The position numbers and the translations under genes are program-made. The notes under the pieces are model-generated. The model saw only the letters and a list, made by a program, of their open reading frames with translations, was not told the origin of the DNA and did not search any database. Below are positions 52,127 through 62,301 of a stretch of DNA of 64,000 nt, piece after piece. The first letter of the stretch is position 1; every line of letters begins with the position of its first letter. The stretch lies in NCBI GenBank assembly GCA_016714165.1, contig JADJNU010000001.1, positions 2,294,001 to 2,358,000 of the forward strand, given 5' to 3'. The stretch comes from Bdellovibrionales bacterium. GTDB lineage: Bacteria > Bdellovibrionota > Bdellovibrionia > Bdellovibrionales > UBA1609.

Positions 52127-53746
52127 TTACATAAGAGCGATAGATGGATTTTTAACTATAAGAATTGCCGCCATGAGCTTCGGCAAATAATTGGAATTCT
52201 CTTCCGTAGTCGGACCACTAAATCCAGTTCTCACGATTGTCCAGGCATCTCGCGATCCTGTTTTGCGAATTGCGCTCTGAACAGAATTTTCGCCTGCGTT
52301 GTACGCAAGAATTGAAAGCTGCCAGTCCTTGAATCTTAGCTTGTTCGCGAGCAGATATCTCATCGCCGCATCCGTTTCCTGCTCAACATTTAGTCGCTCA
52401 TCCTCCTGCGCATCAACTCTTAGCCCAAAATTTTGAGCCGTGCTGGGGATAAACTGCCAAAGACCTGCTGCGCCCGTAGCCTTATTATGATGTGACTCAA
52501 GATTTTGATATCCTGACTCTATCAATGGCAAGGCCAAGAACTCTTCGGGCATTTTGTATTCCGTTAGCTTTCCCTGAATTCCGTCACGATAAATTTCCAT
52601 TCGGGCGAGAGCCGCCTTTACCTTATCGCGACCATCTGGTGTGCCTAGATAATGGTTGAGCCACTTCAATACGAGATCATTTACGACAACTGGAAACCCG
52701 CCTTCGCGAGCCGACTTTGCCATTTCTTGTGCCTGAGTCATTGTAATTCGGCGGTCCTGCACTATTCCTTGGGAAGCGTAGGCGGTCACTACCAAGAGAG
52801 TTGCCGCAATACCCAAGATAGGCAGCGCACTCCTAAATCCGAACCTTGATGTCTTTTGTTCTAACATTGCTGTAATCCTCCGTTTTAGCATATTGCGCTC
52901 AATCATGAAGATCAGGCCCGTTGCGCAGACAGGCTGAACCTCACACTTAAACGCGGTTTGTGCTACCTGAACCAGGCAGCTTGCATATGCCAGCGACTCC
53001 ACCTTTCCTTGGTCGACCAGAGCTTCGTCGCAGGCAAATTCTTGAACTTCTGAAATCTGTCTGTTCCATATGTGTGTAAATGGGTTTGGAAAGAAAAGAA
53101 GCCGAAATCCCCATAGCAGATAAACCCATTTTGTATCTCCTTGGCGATGATGTTGCAGTTCGTGAAGGACGGAGCTTTTAAAATTTGCGCTGCCAATTAG
53201 CGATTCTGGGATGACAACATTTTTTTGATTTGGAATCCAAAATGAAAATGGAACACGAACCCTTTCGCTCATAAAAATCTGCACGTCATGGACCTTACGA
53301 AGTAAGTGTCCCTCGTTTCGAAGCAAAAGAAGTCTTCGCAAGTCCCAAAGGAACTTCCCAAGACCAATCAAGAGAACAAGCGCAAATATTATGCCGATAC
53401 TTGAAGTTAGGCTCCCCAATTTTATCAAGGGAACGGAAGGCGATTGAATGTCGACGTAACCACCTATTGATTTTTGAAATTTGATATCGTTAAAGGAGGA
53501 TCTCGAAGGCGCGATCCAAACTCTCACGATTGGCTTAAAGATCTCCTTTTTGGGGAATAGAGGTGAGCAAAATCCGATAATGGCGCTGACTGCAAGGAGT
53601 GAATAGTGAAACTTGAGTTTTGCCTTAAAAAGAAGGGGTTTACCCGTGGCGTTCAGGAATGCGATGATAGCGATCGACAAGAGGAATCCACAACAGATCA
53701 CAATGTTGGCGTTCACATAGATGCCTAATAACTGGGGAAGACTCAT
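52127..53746 (-). CDS. BlaR1-like M56 protease fused to lytic transglycosylase
   Basis: 539 residues. Residues 1-310: several membrane helices and an M56 protease with HELQH (195-199) and E233/E236 (QISEVQEFACDEAL). Residues 390-539: a soluble lytic transglycosylase (SLT) domain with catalytic E410 in LPLIESGYQ, GAAGLWQFIPSTA and LAYNAGENSV, extracytoplasmic after the last helix (about 306-324). In BlaR1/MecR1 this place is taken by a penicillin-binding sensor. Overlaps the BlaI gene by 4 bases. Proposed: the SLT part senses cell wall and the protease inactivates BlaI. Confidence 0.82.
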   Translation of the reverse strand: MSLPQLLGIYVNANIVICCGFLLSIAIIAFLNATGKPLLFKAKLKFHYSLLAVSAIIGFCSPLFPKKEIFKPIVRVWIAPSRSSFNDIKFQKSIGGYVDIQSPSVPLIKLGSLTSSIGIIFALVLLIGLGKFLWDLRRLLLLRNEGHLLRKVHDVQIFMSERVRVPFSFWIPNQKNVVIPESLIGSANFKSSVLHELQHHRQGDTKWVYLLWGFRLLFFPNPFTHIWNRQISEVQEFACDEALVDQGKVESLAYASCLVQVAQTAFKCEVQPVCATGLIFMIERNMLKRRITAMLEQKTSRFGFRSALPILGIAATLLVVTAYASQGIVQDRRITMTQAQEMAKSAREGGFPVVVNDLVLKWLNHYLGTPDGRDKVKAALARMEIYRDGIQGKLTEYKMPEEFLALPLIESGYQNLESHHNKATGAAGLWQFIPSTAQNFGLRVDAQEDERLNVEQETDAAMRYLLANKLRFKDWQLSILAYNAGENSVQSAIRKTGSRDAWTIVRTGFSGPTTEENSNYLPKLMAAILIVKNPSIALM

Positions 53747-54147
53747 TTCTTGCCTCCAGCTTCATTGATAATTTTCTTCAGTTCCTCAATCTGCCTTGCA
53801 TCGAGAGGCATCGAGCTAACTAGCTGCCGAACTAAGGCAGTGGGTGCACCATCGAAAACACGATTGACCATGTGCTTGACCGTCTTCGCTTCGTATTCTG
53901 TCTTGCCGAGCGCAGGGATGTAGATGTGACCTCGCCCCTCTTTTCGCGTTATGACAATTTTCTTTTGCTCCAAAATTCTTAAAATGGTCGAAACGGAAGT
54001 GTACGCGAGGTCTCTTTCCCTTGGTAAAGACTCGAGCACGTCAGCAACGGAACCTTCGCCGCGCTTCCAAAGAATTGTCATCAGCTCTAGCTCGGCATCA
54101 GTCAGCAGTTTCTCAGTTACACTCCTTTTTGCTTTTGACTTGGACAT
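53743..54147 (-). CDS. BlaI/MecI-family repressor
   Basis: 134 residues. LTDAELELMTILWKRGEGSVADVLESL... LAYTSVSTILRILEQKKIVITRKEGRGHIYIP is the penicillinase repressor winged HTH, and the C-terminal helix forms the dimer part (KHMVNRVFDGAPTALVRQLV). The upstream dyads at 54172-54209 are its likely operators. The downstream protease would cleave it upon signal, as for BlaR1-BlaI. Confidence 0.9.
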   Translation of the reverse strand: MSKSKAKRSVTEKLLTDAELELMTILWKRGEGSVADVLESLPRERDLAYTSVSTILRILEQKKIVITRKEGRGHIYIPALGKTEYEAKTVKHMVNRVFDGAPTALVRQLVSSMPLDARQIEELKKIINEAGGKK

Positions 54148-54171
54148 TCAACACCCCCCGCATCAAACACT

Positions 54172-54209
54172 AACTAAGTTCTTAGTTCATATCAACTAAA
54201 AACTTAGTT
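54172..54209. promoter_or_regulatory. two BlaI-type operator dyads
   Basis: AACTAAG-TT-CTTAGTT (54172-54187) and AACTAAA-AA-CTTAGTT (54194-54209) are 22 bases apart, i.e. about two helical turns, just upstream of the BlaI gene. They also lie upstream of the alpha-2-macroglobulin gene transcribed the other way, so one repressor may control both. Confidence 0.75.
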
Positions 54210-54402
54210 TGTTCATCCTTATGGGCCTTGGCCTGGCCGGTGCGCATCTATAAGAATAATTCCTAGCTCTCCAGAAGAGCGTTCCTTTGTGCGTCGAATC
54301 AATTAATTCATTAAAGGTTTGCCGTTTACTCATCAGAAAGCGTCGCAAACAATCATAAATCGTCCTATACAGTCATATAGATATCACCAAGAGGTTAGTT
54401 AC

Positions 54403-57400
54403 ATGGGACCAACTCGATGGCGCACCCTTGTTCATCTTTCATTTACTATATTTGGCTTCGCTTCGGCCGAGGTGCATGCCGCACAAATAGTCAGTTTTTA
54501 CCCCACTGGCTCGGTGAAACAGGTGCAGCAAGCGACGGTCCGTTTTTCTACCGACATGATGGCAATGGGTGATCCGCGCGCCAAGACTGATCCCTTCACC
54601 ATGACTTGCAATGTGACCACCAAAAAGCAGCCGACTTATGGTCAAAAGACTCCAACGTCTCAAAAGACTCCGACATCTCAAGAGACTCCCAAGTACACCA
54701 CTCGATGGGCCGATAGTAAAAATTGGGTATTAGATTTTGAAAAGCCACTCAAGGCGGGAATGCGCTGTTCCTTCAAGCTCAGTCCTGAAGCAAAAGATTT
54801 GGCTGGCGCGAAACTCGAAGGACTTGACGAGTACGCTTTCTCGACTGCGGGACCCGCGCTCTTAGGAGTTGCCCCGATATATGGGGACATTGAGCCAGAC
54901 CAATATTTTGTCGCTCTGATAGATGGAGCCATCGATACAAAGTCGGTTGAGTCGAAAGCCTATTTTGAAGTCGAAGGAATGCCTGACAAGGTTGGGGCAA
55001 AAGTCATCGAGGGCAAAGATCGCGAAGCCGTCATTGAGGCCGCCATCAAAAACAATTGGCGCTGGAACAATTATCGAAGCCTTCTTGAAAAAAATCCTTC
55101 GAAGCCATTTTCTCAAATCAAAGAAATGGATAATTTTATTGTTTTAGCTGGCGCGCGACGCTTTCCCGAACAAGCAAAGGTCGTTCTTCATTGGCCGCAA
55201 GGTATTCTTTCCCTAACTGGTCTGCCGGTAGAAGAAGCTCAGAGTTTCAATTTCAAAGTCATCGAGCCGTTTCAAGCAAGATTTTCGTGTGAGAGATCCG
55301 TTCCTGATCGCCCATGTAATCCAATTCTTGATATGCGCGTGAACTTCACGAAGCGCCTGCCACTCAAAGCTCTCAAGGGAGCAAAACTTGTGTCCTCGGA
55401 AGGCAAAACCTGGATTCCAGTCGAGCTGAGCAAAGGTGATCAAAACAAAAATGTCGATGGAACTCTCATCACGACACCGAAGTCAGGCGTTGGTGTAAAA
55501 TTGATCAGCGACTTCGAGGACGAGCAAATCGATTCGTTGACATTCAAGGCTCCCTTTCCAGATTCAGCTCAGTTCAAAGTGATTTTGCCGGGCAAGCTCA
55601 AGGACGAATTGGGGCGCGCACTTGCGAACCAAAACAAATACCCTCTTGAAGTCGCAACTGATGAATACTTGCCGTTGATAAAGTTCCCTGCATCTTTTGG
55701 TATTCTTGAACTCGAAGCTGATCCAGTATTGCCGGTGAGCGTTCGCAATATTGAAAAACAGATGGCTATCCAACAAGTGTCGATCGAAGGCAAATCATTG
55801 AATCTTTCGAGTCAGGATAAGATTTCTGAAATCATCACTTGGTACAGGAAAGTTTTGAGGAAAGAGCAGCAATTCGAAAATCGAAATTCTCCACTTTTGG
55901 CCGACGGACAGGGCTCTAAGTTCCAAATTCCCAAGCCGCTTGGGGAGCGCGAGTTCGAGCTTGTCGGTATTCCTCTTAAGAAGCCGGGCTTTTATGTGAT
56001 TGAAATGGCAAGTCCACGACTCGGCGAGGCGCTGACCGGGACAGCCCTCATGTATGTTACGACGGCTGCACTCGTTACAGATATGGCTGTTCATTTTAAA
56101 AAGGGTCGCGAGTCTTCTCTCATCTGGGTGATCCAGTTTTTAAATGCCAAACCTGTTGGTGGCGCAAAGGTTTCGGTCGTTGATATTTCGGGGAAGGAGC
56201 TCGCCAAGGGTACAACGGACAGTGACGGCGTTCTGCGTTTAGGTGCAGTAGATGATCCATGCGTTCTGAGCAGTGGCGAGGATGAATCCGAGAGTTATAG
56301 TTATGGTGCCTGTGAAGTCTTCGCTTTTGCACAAAAGGGAGATGATGTTTCCTTTTCATCAAGCAGTTGGTCCAAGGGTATAGAGACCTATCGGTTTAAC
56401 TTGGCGATGGAATATCTTTCCCATCAATGGGGACCGATCGTCGGCCATACGGTCCTTGACCGAATGGCTGCGCAGCCTGGTGAAGCGATTCAAATGAAGC
56501 ATGTCTTGCGCGAACATCGCGAAACCGGGTTTGCGATGATGCACGAAAAGCATTTGCCCAAGCAAGTTCTTGTTGTTCATCAGGCTAGCAGGAAAACATA
56601 TACGCTCCCATTTGTATTCGACAAGTCAACAGGAACAGCAATTGGAAAGTTCAATATTCCTAAAGATGCGACACTCGGTCACTATGCAATTTATCTCTCT
56701 AACAAGGAGCAACTTCCGCAGAAAGAGACGGAAGAAGATGACCCATTTGATTGGCAAGCTCAAGAAACCGGCCATTTCATTGTGAGTGAGTATCGGTTGC
56801 CTCTCATGAAGGCAACCGTGAAAATTCAAGGCCAGCCACTTGTGCGACCAAGCGATATCAAGGCAGACCTCTCCGCTGCTTACCTTTCCGGTGGACCCGC
56901 CAAGGGATTGAAGGTCAAATTGCGAGCCAGTATCCAGCCTGGCTCATTTTCTCCTGAGGTTCCTGGCGGATCCGATTACAGCTTCTTCGCCAATCCAATT
57001 AAACCAGGTCTTGTAGATTCTGAGGATCAGCAAGCACCAGAAGAAACTTTCCTAAAGGTTCAAGAGCTGACACTCAATGCAGATGGTGGACACTTAGGGA
57101 AGGTTTCTGATCTTCCTTCTATAACCAAGATCCAACAGCTGTCTTTAGAAATGGAATACACTGATCCAAGTGGTGAGATCAAAACCACAGGCTCTCAGGT
57201 CCCTGTATTCCCCGCTGAATACGTAATCGGGTTACGATCTGATAGCTGGTATGCCGAACCCGGCAAAACTAAAGTTATGGGTGTGATTACCAACAACCTC
57301 GGCAAGCCACAAAGTAATCGAAACTATGTTGTTGAGGCGTTTCGCACGAATTACATCACCCACCGCAAACGTCTTGTCGGCGGATTCTATTCCTATGACT

Positions 57401-60309
57401 CAAAAACTGAAGTCACTGCTTTGGGCAAAGTTTGCGACGGCAAAAGCGATGAATTGGGTCGGTTCAACTGTCAACCAATGGGATTGCCTGCCGGAAGTAT
57501 TACACTTCAGGCAAAAACACTGGATGAAAATGGCCGAGCCACCTACGCTTCGGTTGGCGTGAGCGTCTATGAAGCCGGTGCAGATAGCTGGTGGGTGCCC
57601 AGTGATAGTGATCGGATTGATCTATTACCGGAGAAAAACCGTTATGAACCTGGCGATAAGGCGAAGTTAGTCGTTCGCTCCCCATATCCCATTTCGACCG
57701 TTCTGGTCACAGTCGAGCGCGAAGGCGTTCTTGATTCTTTCGTAACGGAAGTTCGTCGGGATAGTCCTACGATTGAGATTCCGCTCAAGGGAAACTACGC
57801 GCCCAATGTCTTCATTTCGGCCTTAGCCTTACGCGGGCGGGTTGGTGAGCCGAAACCTACGGCCATTCTTGATCTTGCAAGGCCAGCAATGAAAATGGGG
57901 ATGGTCGAACTCAAGGTGGGCTGGAAAGCTCATGAGCTTTTAGTGACAGTTAAGCCAGATAAAACTAAGTATCGCGCTAGGGAGAAAGCGCAAGTTGGTA
58001 TCCAAGTGAAAACGGCTTCAGGCGTAAAACTTCCCGCTGGCTCCGAAGTTGCGATTGCGGCAGTCGATGAATCGCTGTTGCGTTTGAAAGAAAATACGAG
58101 CTGGCAAATTCTTCGGGAAATGATGGGCCAAAGAGGCCTAGCCGTCTCAACGAGTTCGGGTCAAAACCAAGTTGTTGGTCGCCGTCATTTCGGCTCAAAG
58201 GCTAAGCCACCAGGCGGGGGTGGAGGCGTTCTGGCAGCTGATACTCGTGAACTCTTTGAACCCGTTCTCTTATGGGAGCCACGGCTCAGACTCGATTCTT
58301 CAGGTGAGGCGAAAATCACAGTGCCACTGAATGATTCGATGACAAGTTTTAGGATAGTTGCTGTTGCAACTGGGGGTGAAGATTTCTTCGGCGACGGAAA
58401 CGTAACCATTGAGTCCACAAAGGATTTAATCATCTATTCCGGCTTTGCGCCCCTGGTGCGCGAGGGTGATCAAATCAAGAATGCCTTCACCTTGCGGAAC
58501 ACGACGACCAAGTCAATGAAGGTTTCTTTTGAAGTAACAACCAAAGACATTGCCTCTCTTCCAAAAATTTCTCCAGTCGAGTTAAAGGCCAGCGAGGCGA
58601 AGACAATTGATCTACCCATCACGGTGCCAACGGGTTTGAAGGAAATCGCATTTCAGATCAAAGCCAAAGACGCAGTCACAGGAAGTGAAGATGCTATGGC
58701 CGCAAAAGTTCGCGTTGAGCCTGCTGTCCCCGCACGTGTCCTTCAGGCAACGCTCTTTCAACTCGACAAGACCAATCAGATTCCGGTGAAGCAACCGTCA
58801 GACGCGATTCCTGGCAAGGGCGGACTTGGAGTTCACGCAAGAGCAACACTGGTGTCGGGACTCGCAGGCGTGAAGTCTTACATGGACGAATATACCTACG
58901 GCTGTCTTGAACAGAGGGTCTCACGCGGCATCGTCCTGGAAGACAAGAGTGAAATAAAACGCTTGATTGAAGCGCTTCCGTCTTACTTCGATAGTTATGG
59001 ATTGTTAAAATTTTTTCCAGTTTCTCTCTGCGGATCGGCTCAACTCACCCGTTATGTCATGAACATTTTAGATGAGAATGGGTACGAGCTTCCCCAGGCG
59101 ACGCGAGCGAAGTTGGTCTCAGGCATGACTTCTTACGTTCAAGGACAATATGTTTGCCGTTCCTGGTGGGATGAAATTGTCCGCGATCAATACACGGGTG
59201 AAGCCAGGATACTGGTGATGGAAACGATTTCAAGGTACAAAGCCTTTAGACCAAATTTACTTTCTACAGTTCAGATCACACCGAACATTTGGAAAAATGA
59301 GACCGTCACAGCTTGGTTCCAACTTCTGAAGCGCCAAGCTGACATTCCAAATAGAGATGGCCAGCTGAAACAAGCAGAAAATATTCTACGTGCAAGAACT
59401 AATTTTCAAGGTTCATTGATGAACCTCCAAAATGATTTGGATTGGGAGGGGAAGTGGCGCCTATTCTCTTCTCGCGATCAGGAGGCCATGGGAGTTTTTG
59501 GCATTTCTATCGACGAAGGGTCTTGGGGACAAGATGTGGGTCGAATGGCAAGAGGAGTCGTTGCAAGATTGCGATTCGGACATTGGGACACGACTATGGC
59601 CAACGCTTGGGGCGTGACTCAACTCCGCCGGTTCAGCGCCAAATTTGAGAAGGAGAAGGTCGCTGGCGAAACTAGGCTCAATGCCAATGACATCAGCGGC
59701 CTCTTTAGTTGGCAATCCTCGCCCAAAGGTGAGAAAAAACTTTTAGACTGGCCGAAGGGTTCGGAAAAAAGCGATGTATCGGTTCAGTTCAGCCACTCTG
59801 GATCAGGAAGGCCATGGATTTATTTTGAAACTGTTTCGGCTATCCCTTTAAAGGAGCCCTTTGACATGGGTTATAGGATTTCTCGCAAGATTACACCGGT
59901 CATGCAATCCACTCCGGGAACATGGAAGGTCGGCGACGTTGCAAATATTGAGTTGACTGTCACGGCTCAGGCCGATCAGCCTTGGGTGGTTGTTCGTGAT
60001 CCAATTCCCGCTGGAGCTTCTCATTTAGGAACTGGATTGGACGGATCGTCGAACATTCTTGACCGTGCACCAAAGCGAAATGCTCCATCGACGGAAGTCC
60101 AAGATTGGCCTAAAGAATATGAAGAAAAATCTCATGCTAACTTCATTTCCTATGCTGCTTATTTGCCGCGCGGGACATACCGCTTGAACTATCGTGTTCG
60201 ATTAAATTCTGCAGGTGAATTCAAGTTGCCCCCATCAAGAGTGGAAGCGATGTATTCACCGGAGACGTTCGGAGAGGTACCCAATGCGAATTGGAAAGTC
60301 TCTCGCTAA
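54403..60309 (+). CDS. bacterial alpha-2-macroglobulin
   Basis: 1968 residues from ATG 54403; the longer frame (54319) adds a leader before the signal peptide. N-terminal signal (RTLVHLSFTIFGFASAEVHA), MG domains with a low-complexity TPTSQKTPTSQ insert (about 85-95), the bait region around residue 1270-1290 (GGGGGVLAADTR), and the thioester motif YGCLEQ (C1501). The family traps proteases or other enzymes in the periplasm or on the outer membrane. It does not carry an evident lipobox, so a soluble form is likely. The next gene, PBP1C, is its usual partner. Confidence 0.9.
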   Translation: MGPTRWRTLVHLSFTIFGFASAEVHAAQIVSFYPTGSVKQVQQATVRFSTDMMAMGDPRAKTDPFTMTCNVTTKKQPTYGQKTPTSQKTPTSQETPKYTTRWADSKNWVLDFEKPLKAGMRCSFKLSPEAKDLAGAKLEGLDEYAFSTAGPALLGVAPIYGDIEPDQYFVALIDGAIDTKSVESKAYFEVEGMPDKVGAKVIEGKDREAVIEAAIKNNWRWNNYRSLLEKNPSKPFSQIKEMDNFIVLAGARRFPEQAKVVLHWPQGILSLTGLPVEEAQSFNFKVIEPFQARFSCERSVPDRPCNPILDMRVNFTKRLPLKALKGAKLVSSEGKTWIPVELSKGDQNKNVDGTLITTPKSGVGVKLISDFEDEQIDSLTFKAPFPDSAQFKVILPGKLKDELGRALANQNKYPLEVATDEYLPLIKFPASFGILELEADPVLPVSVRNIEKQMAIQQVSIEGKSLNLSSQDKISEIITWYRKVLRKEQQFENRNSPLLADGQGSKFQIPKPLGEREFELVGIPLKKPGFYVIEMASPRLGEALTGTALMYVTTAALVTDMAVHFKKGRESSLIWVIQFLNAKPVGGAKVSVVDISGKELAKGTTDSDGVLRLGAVDDPCVLSSGEDESESYSYGACEVFAFAQKGDDVSFSSSSWSKGIETYRFNLAMEYLSHQWGPIVGHTVLDRMAAQPGEAIQMKHVLREHRETGFAMMHEKHLPKQVLVVHQASRKTYTLPFVFDKSTGTAIGKFNIPKDATLGHYAIYLSNKEQLPQKETEEDDPFDWQAQETGHFIVSEYRLPLMKATVKIQGQPLVRPSDIKADLSAAYLSGGPAKGLKVKLRASIQPGSFSPEVPGGSDYSFFANPIKPGLVDSEDQQAPEETFLKVQELTLNADGGHLGKVSDLPSITKIQQLSLEMEYTDPSGEIKTTGSQVPVFPAEYVIGLRSDSWYAEPGKTKVMGVITNNLGKPQSNRNYVVEAFRTNYITHRKRLVGGFYSYDSKTEVTALGKVCDGKSDELGRFNCQPMGLPAGSITLQAKTLDENGRATYASVGVSVYEAGADSWWVPSDSDRIDLLPEKNRYEPGDKAKLVVRSPYPISTVLVTVEREGVLDSFVTEVRRDSPTIEIPLKGNYAPNVFISALALRGRVGEPKPTAILDLARPAMKMGMVELKVGWKAHELLVTVKPDKTKYRAREKAQVGIQVKTASGVKLPAGSEVAIAAVDESLLRLKENTSWQILREMMGQRGLAVSTSSGQNQVVGRRHFGSKAKPPGGGGGVLAADTRELFEPVLLWEPRLRLDSSGEAKITVPLNDSMTSFRIVAVATGGEDFFGDGNVTIESTKDLIIYSGFAPLVREGDQIKNAFTLRNTTTKSMKVSFEVTTKDIASLPKISPVELKASEAKTIDLPITVPTGLKEIAFQIKAKDAVTGSEDAMAAKVRVEPAVPARVLQATLFQLDKTNQIPVKQPSDAIPGKGGLGVHARATLVSGLAGVKSYMDEYTYGCLEQRVSRGIVLEDKSEIKRLIEALPSYFDSYGLLKFFPVSLCGSAQLTRYVMNILDENGYELPQATRAKLVSGMTSYVQGQYVCRSWWDEIVRDQYTGEARILVMETISRYKAFRPNLLSTVQITPNIWKNETVTAWFQLLKRQADIPNRDGQLKQAENILRARTNFQGSLMNLQNDLDWEGKWRLFSSRDQEAMGVFGISIDEGSWGQDVGRMARGVVARLRFGHWDTTMANAWGVTQLRRFSAKFEKEKVAGETRLNANDISGLFSWQSSPKGEKKLLDWPKGSEKSDVSVQFSHSGSGRPWIYFETVSAIPLKEPFDMGYRISRKITPVMQSTPGTWKVGDVANIELTVTAQADQPWVVVRDPIPAGASHLGTGLDGSSNILDRAPKRNAPSTEVQDWPKEYEEKSHANFISYAAYLPRGTYRLNYRVRLNSAGEFKLPPSRVEAMYSPETFGEVPNANWKVSR

Positions 60310-62281
60310 GATTTCCATAAGGTATATTGTCGGCATAAGTTCAGCTGTCCTCTTTGTGACTATAGGGCTTTCTTGGATGACGATTCACGTGCGCTCGTTT
60401 GAGAGTGTTCGCAAAGGCTACAGGCCTTCGGATGTTTGGGTTGTTGATCGCGATGGCTATCCGCTTGAATCGATTCGCACCCATAACGAAAGGCGCAGTT
60501 TAGATTGGGTTGAGTGGTCCGAGATTTCACCAGCCTTTCGGGGGCTTTTGGTTCAAGCAGAAGATCGCCGCTTTTATTCCCATCCTGGAATCGACCCCTT
60601 GGCAATTGCAAAAGCAGGTTGGGAAAGAGTGACCGGACGTTCCCAGCGCGGCGCCAGCACGCTGACAATGCAACTCGCTGGTTTACTCAAAGATGGTGCC
60701 TTTAACCGTCGACGAAGTGCTTGGCAAAAACTCAATCAAGTCGCTTCAGCTTTGAAACTCAATTCTCAATGGACCAAGGTGCAAGTTCTTGAAGCTTACA
60801 TCAACCTTGTTTCGTTCCGTGGAGAACTCGTCGGGTTAAGAGCAGCAAGCCTTGGCTATTTCGGTAAGAATCCTTCTGGCCTCATTCAAGAAGAGGCCGC
60901 ACTTCTTATTGCACTCCTGCGCTCGCCAAATGCGGAACCCGAATTAGTCGCAAAGCGAGCTTGCCTCATTCTCAAGATGAACGATTGTCAGTCGATTCAG
61001 ACTCTTTCGCAGCATATACTTTCCAAGCCTTACAGTTTGGCTCGAGCACGGGAGCTAATTCCCGTTCTTTCAAAGTATTTTACGGCAGATCGCACCAACT
61101 CAAGTGTCATTCAAACTTCACTCGACTATCGGACTCAGAAGTTGGCATTAAATGCCATGCGAGAACAGTTGCGTACATTGAAAAATCAAAATGTGAATGA
61201 TGGAGCTGTGCTTATTTTAGAAACGCAGTCGGGTCGAGTGGCTGCTTATGCCGCCAATGCCGGTGTCGGACTTGCTTCTGCTGAGCAAATTGATGGAATT
61301 CAAACGCGACGGCAGGCGGGATCGACGATCAAACCCTTTGTTTATGCAACGGCTTTCGATTGGCAATTTCTGAGCGCTACCTCACTTCTGGAAGATTCTC
61401 CGGCCGACATTTCCGTTTCTCAAGGGCGCGTCTACCATCCCAAGAACTACGACCAAATCTTTCGTGGGCTGGTTAGCGTTGGTGATGCGCTGGGATCAAG
61501 CGTGAATGTTCCAGCTGTAAGAGCCCTACAGATGGTGGGAGAAACTCGGGTATTGGATCGACTGCGATCATTGGGATTTGAACAGTTACAGGACGATGAG
61601 TACTACGGTCCAAGCCTTGCCTTGGGTGCAATTGACGTGACACTTTGGGAATTGACTCAGGCTTACCGCCGGTTCGCGGTTGAAGATTCAACATTTTCGA
61701 GATCAACTCGGCTTTCAATTTTTAATATTCTCGCATCTCCGGAGCACCGTCGCTTTACATTCGGAACGGACAGCTTGCTTAGTCTTCCGTTCTCAGCGGC
61801 AGTTAAGACAGGAACAAGTAAAGACATGCGCGACAACTGGTGCATCGGATGGAGTTCGCAATATACGATCGGAGTTTGGGTCGGCAATTTCAACGGAGAG
61901 CCAATGTGGAATGTGAGCGGCATGACTGGCGCTGCGCCGATTTGGCGCAGCCTCATGTTGGCTTTACATCCCAACCCCAAAGGCTCACTTACCAAGTACG
62001 AGCCGCCAGGAGTTCCGCTTCCTCGTCGAACAATCAGTCGTATTCGATATCCAGCACCTGACATGTTGGTTGGCCTTGATCCCGACATTCCATCGCCCCT
62101 GCAAAAATTGCCTATCGAAATAGAAAACCCCCAGCGTGGACACAAACTATTTTTGAACCATCGCCTGTTGAGCAAAGCGCAGGAAACAACACTATGGCCA
62201 CTGCAAAGAGGAAAATACCTTGTTGAGTTGAAAGCTTCCTCTGGCGATCTGGTTGATTCATTGAAATTTGAGGTGCGCTAA
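60284..62281 (+). CDS. pbpC: penicillin-binding protein 1C
   Basis: 665 residues from ATG 60284 (GGAGAGG upstream), starting inside the end of the alpha-2-macroglobulin gene. One N-terminal membrane helix; transglycosylase with LVQAEDRRFYSHPG and RGASTLTMQLAG (catalytic Glu in AEDRRF); transpeptidase with STIK (nucleophile serine), SVN and KTGTS; C-terminal BiPBP_C-type beta domain. Both enzymes look intact. Known partnership with alpha-2-macroglobulin suggests repair of cell wall damage. Confidence 0.92.
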   Translation: MRIGKSLAKISIRYIVGISSAVLFVTIGLSWMTIHVRSFESVRKGYRPSDVWVVDRDGYPLESIRTHNERRSLDWVEWSEISPAFRGLLVQAEDRRFYSHPGIDPLAIAKAGWERVTGRSQRGASTLTMQLAGLLKDGAFNRRRSAWQKLNQVASALKLNSQWTKVQVLEAYINLVSFRGELVGLRAASLGYFGKNPSGLIQEEAALLIALLRSPNAEPELVAKRACLILKMNDCQSIQTLSQHILSKPYSLARARELIPVLSKYFTADRTNSSVIQTSLDYRTQKLALNAMREQLRTLKNQNVNDGAVLILETQSGRVAAYAANAGVGLASAEQIDGIQTRRQAGSTIKPFVYATAFDWQFLSATSLLEDSPADISVSQGRVYHPKNYDQIFRGLVSVGDALGSSVNVPAVRALQMVGETRVLDRLRSLGFEQLQDDEYYGPSLALGAIDVTLWELTQAYRRFAVEDSTFSRSTRLSIFNILASPEHRRFTFGTDSLLSLPFSAAVKTGTSKDMRDNWCIGWSSQYTIGVWVGNFNGEPMWNVSGMTGAAPIWRSLMLALHPNPKGSLTKYEPPGVPLPRRTISRIRYPAPDMLVGLDPDIPSPLQKLPIEIENPQRGHKLFLNHRLLSKAQETTLWPLQRGKYLVELKASSGDLVDSLKFEVR

Positions 62282-62301
62282 ATACAGTCACTGCAATCGG
62301 C

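Noticed and set aside
61663..62175. 170-codon minus-strand frame
   Set aside because: Antisense to the conserved transpeptidase part of PBP1C; a shadow frame.
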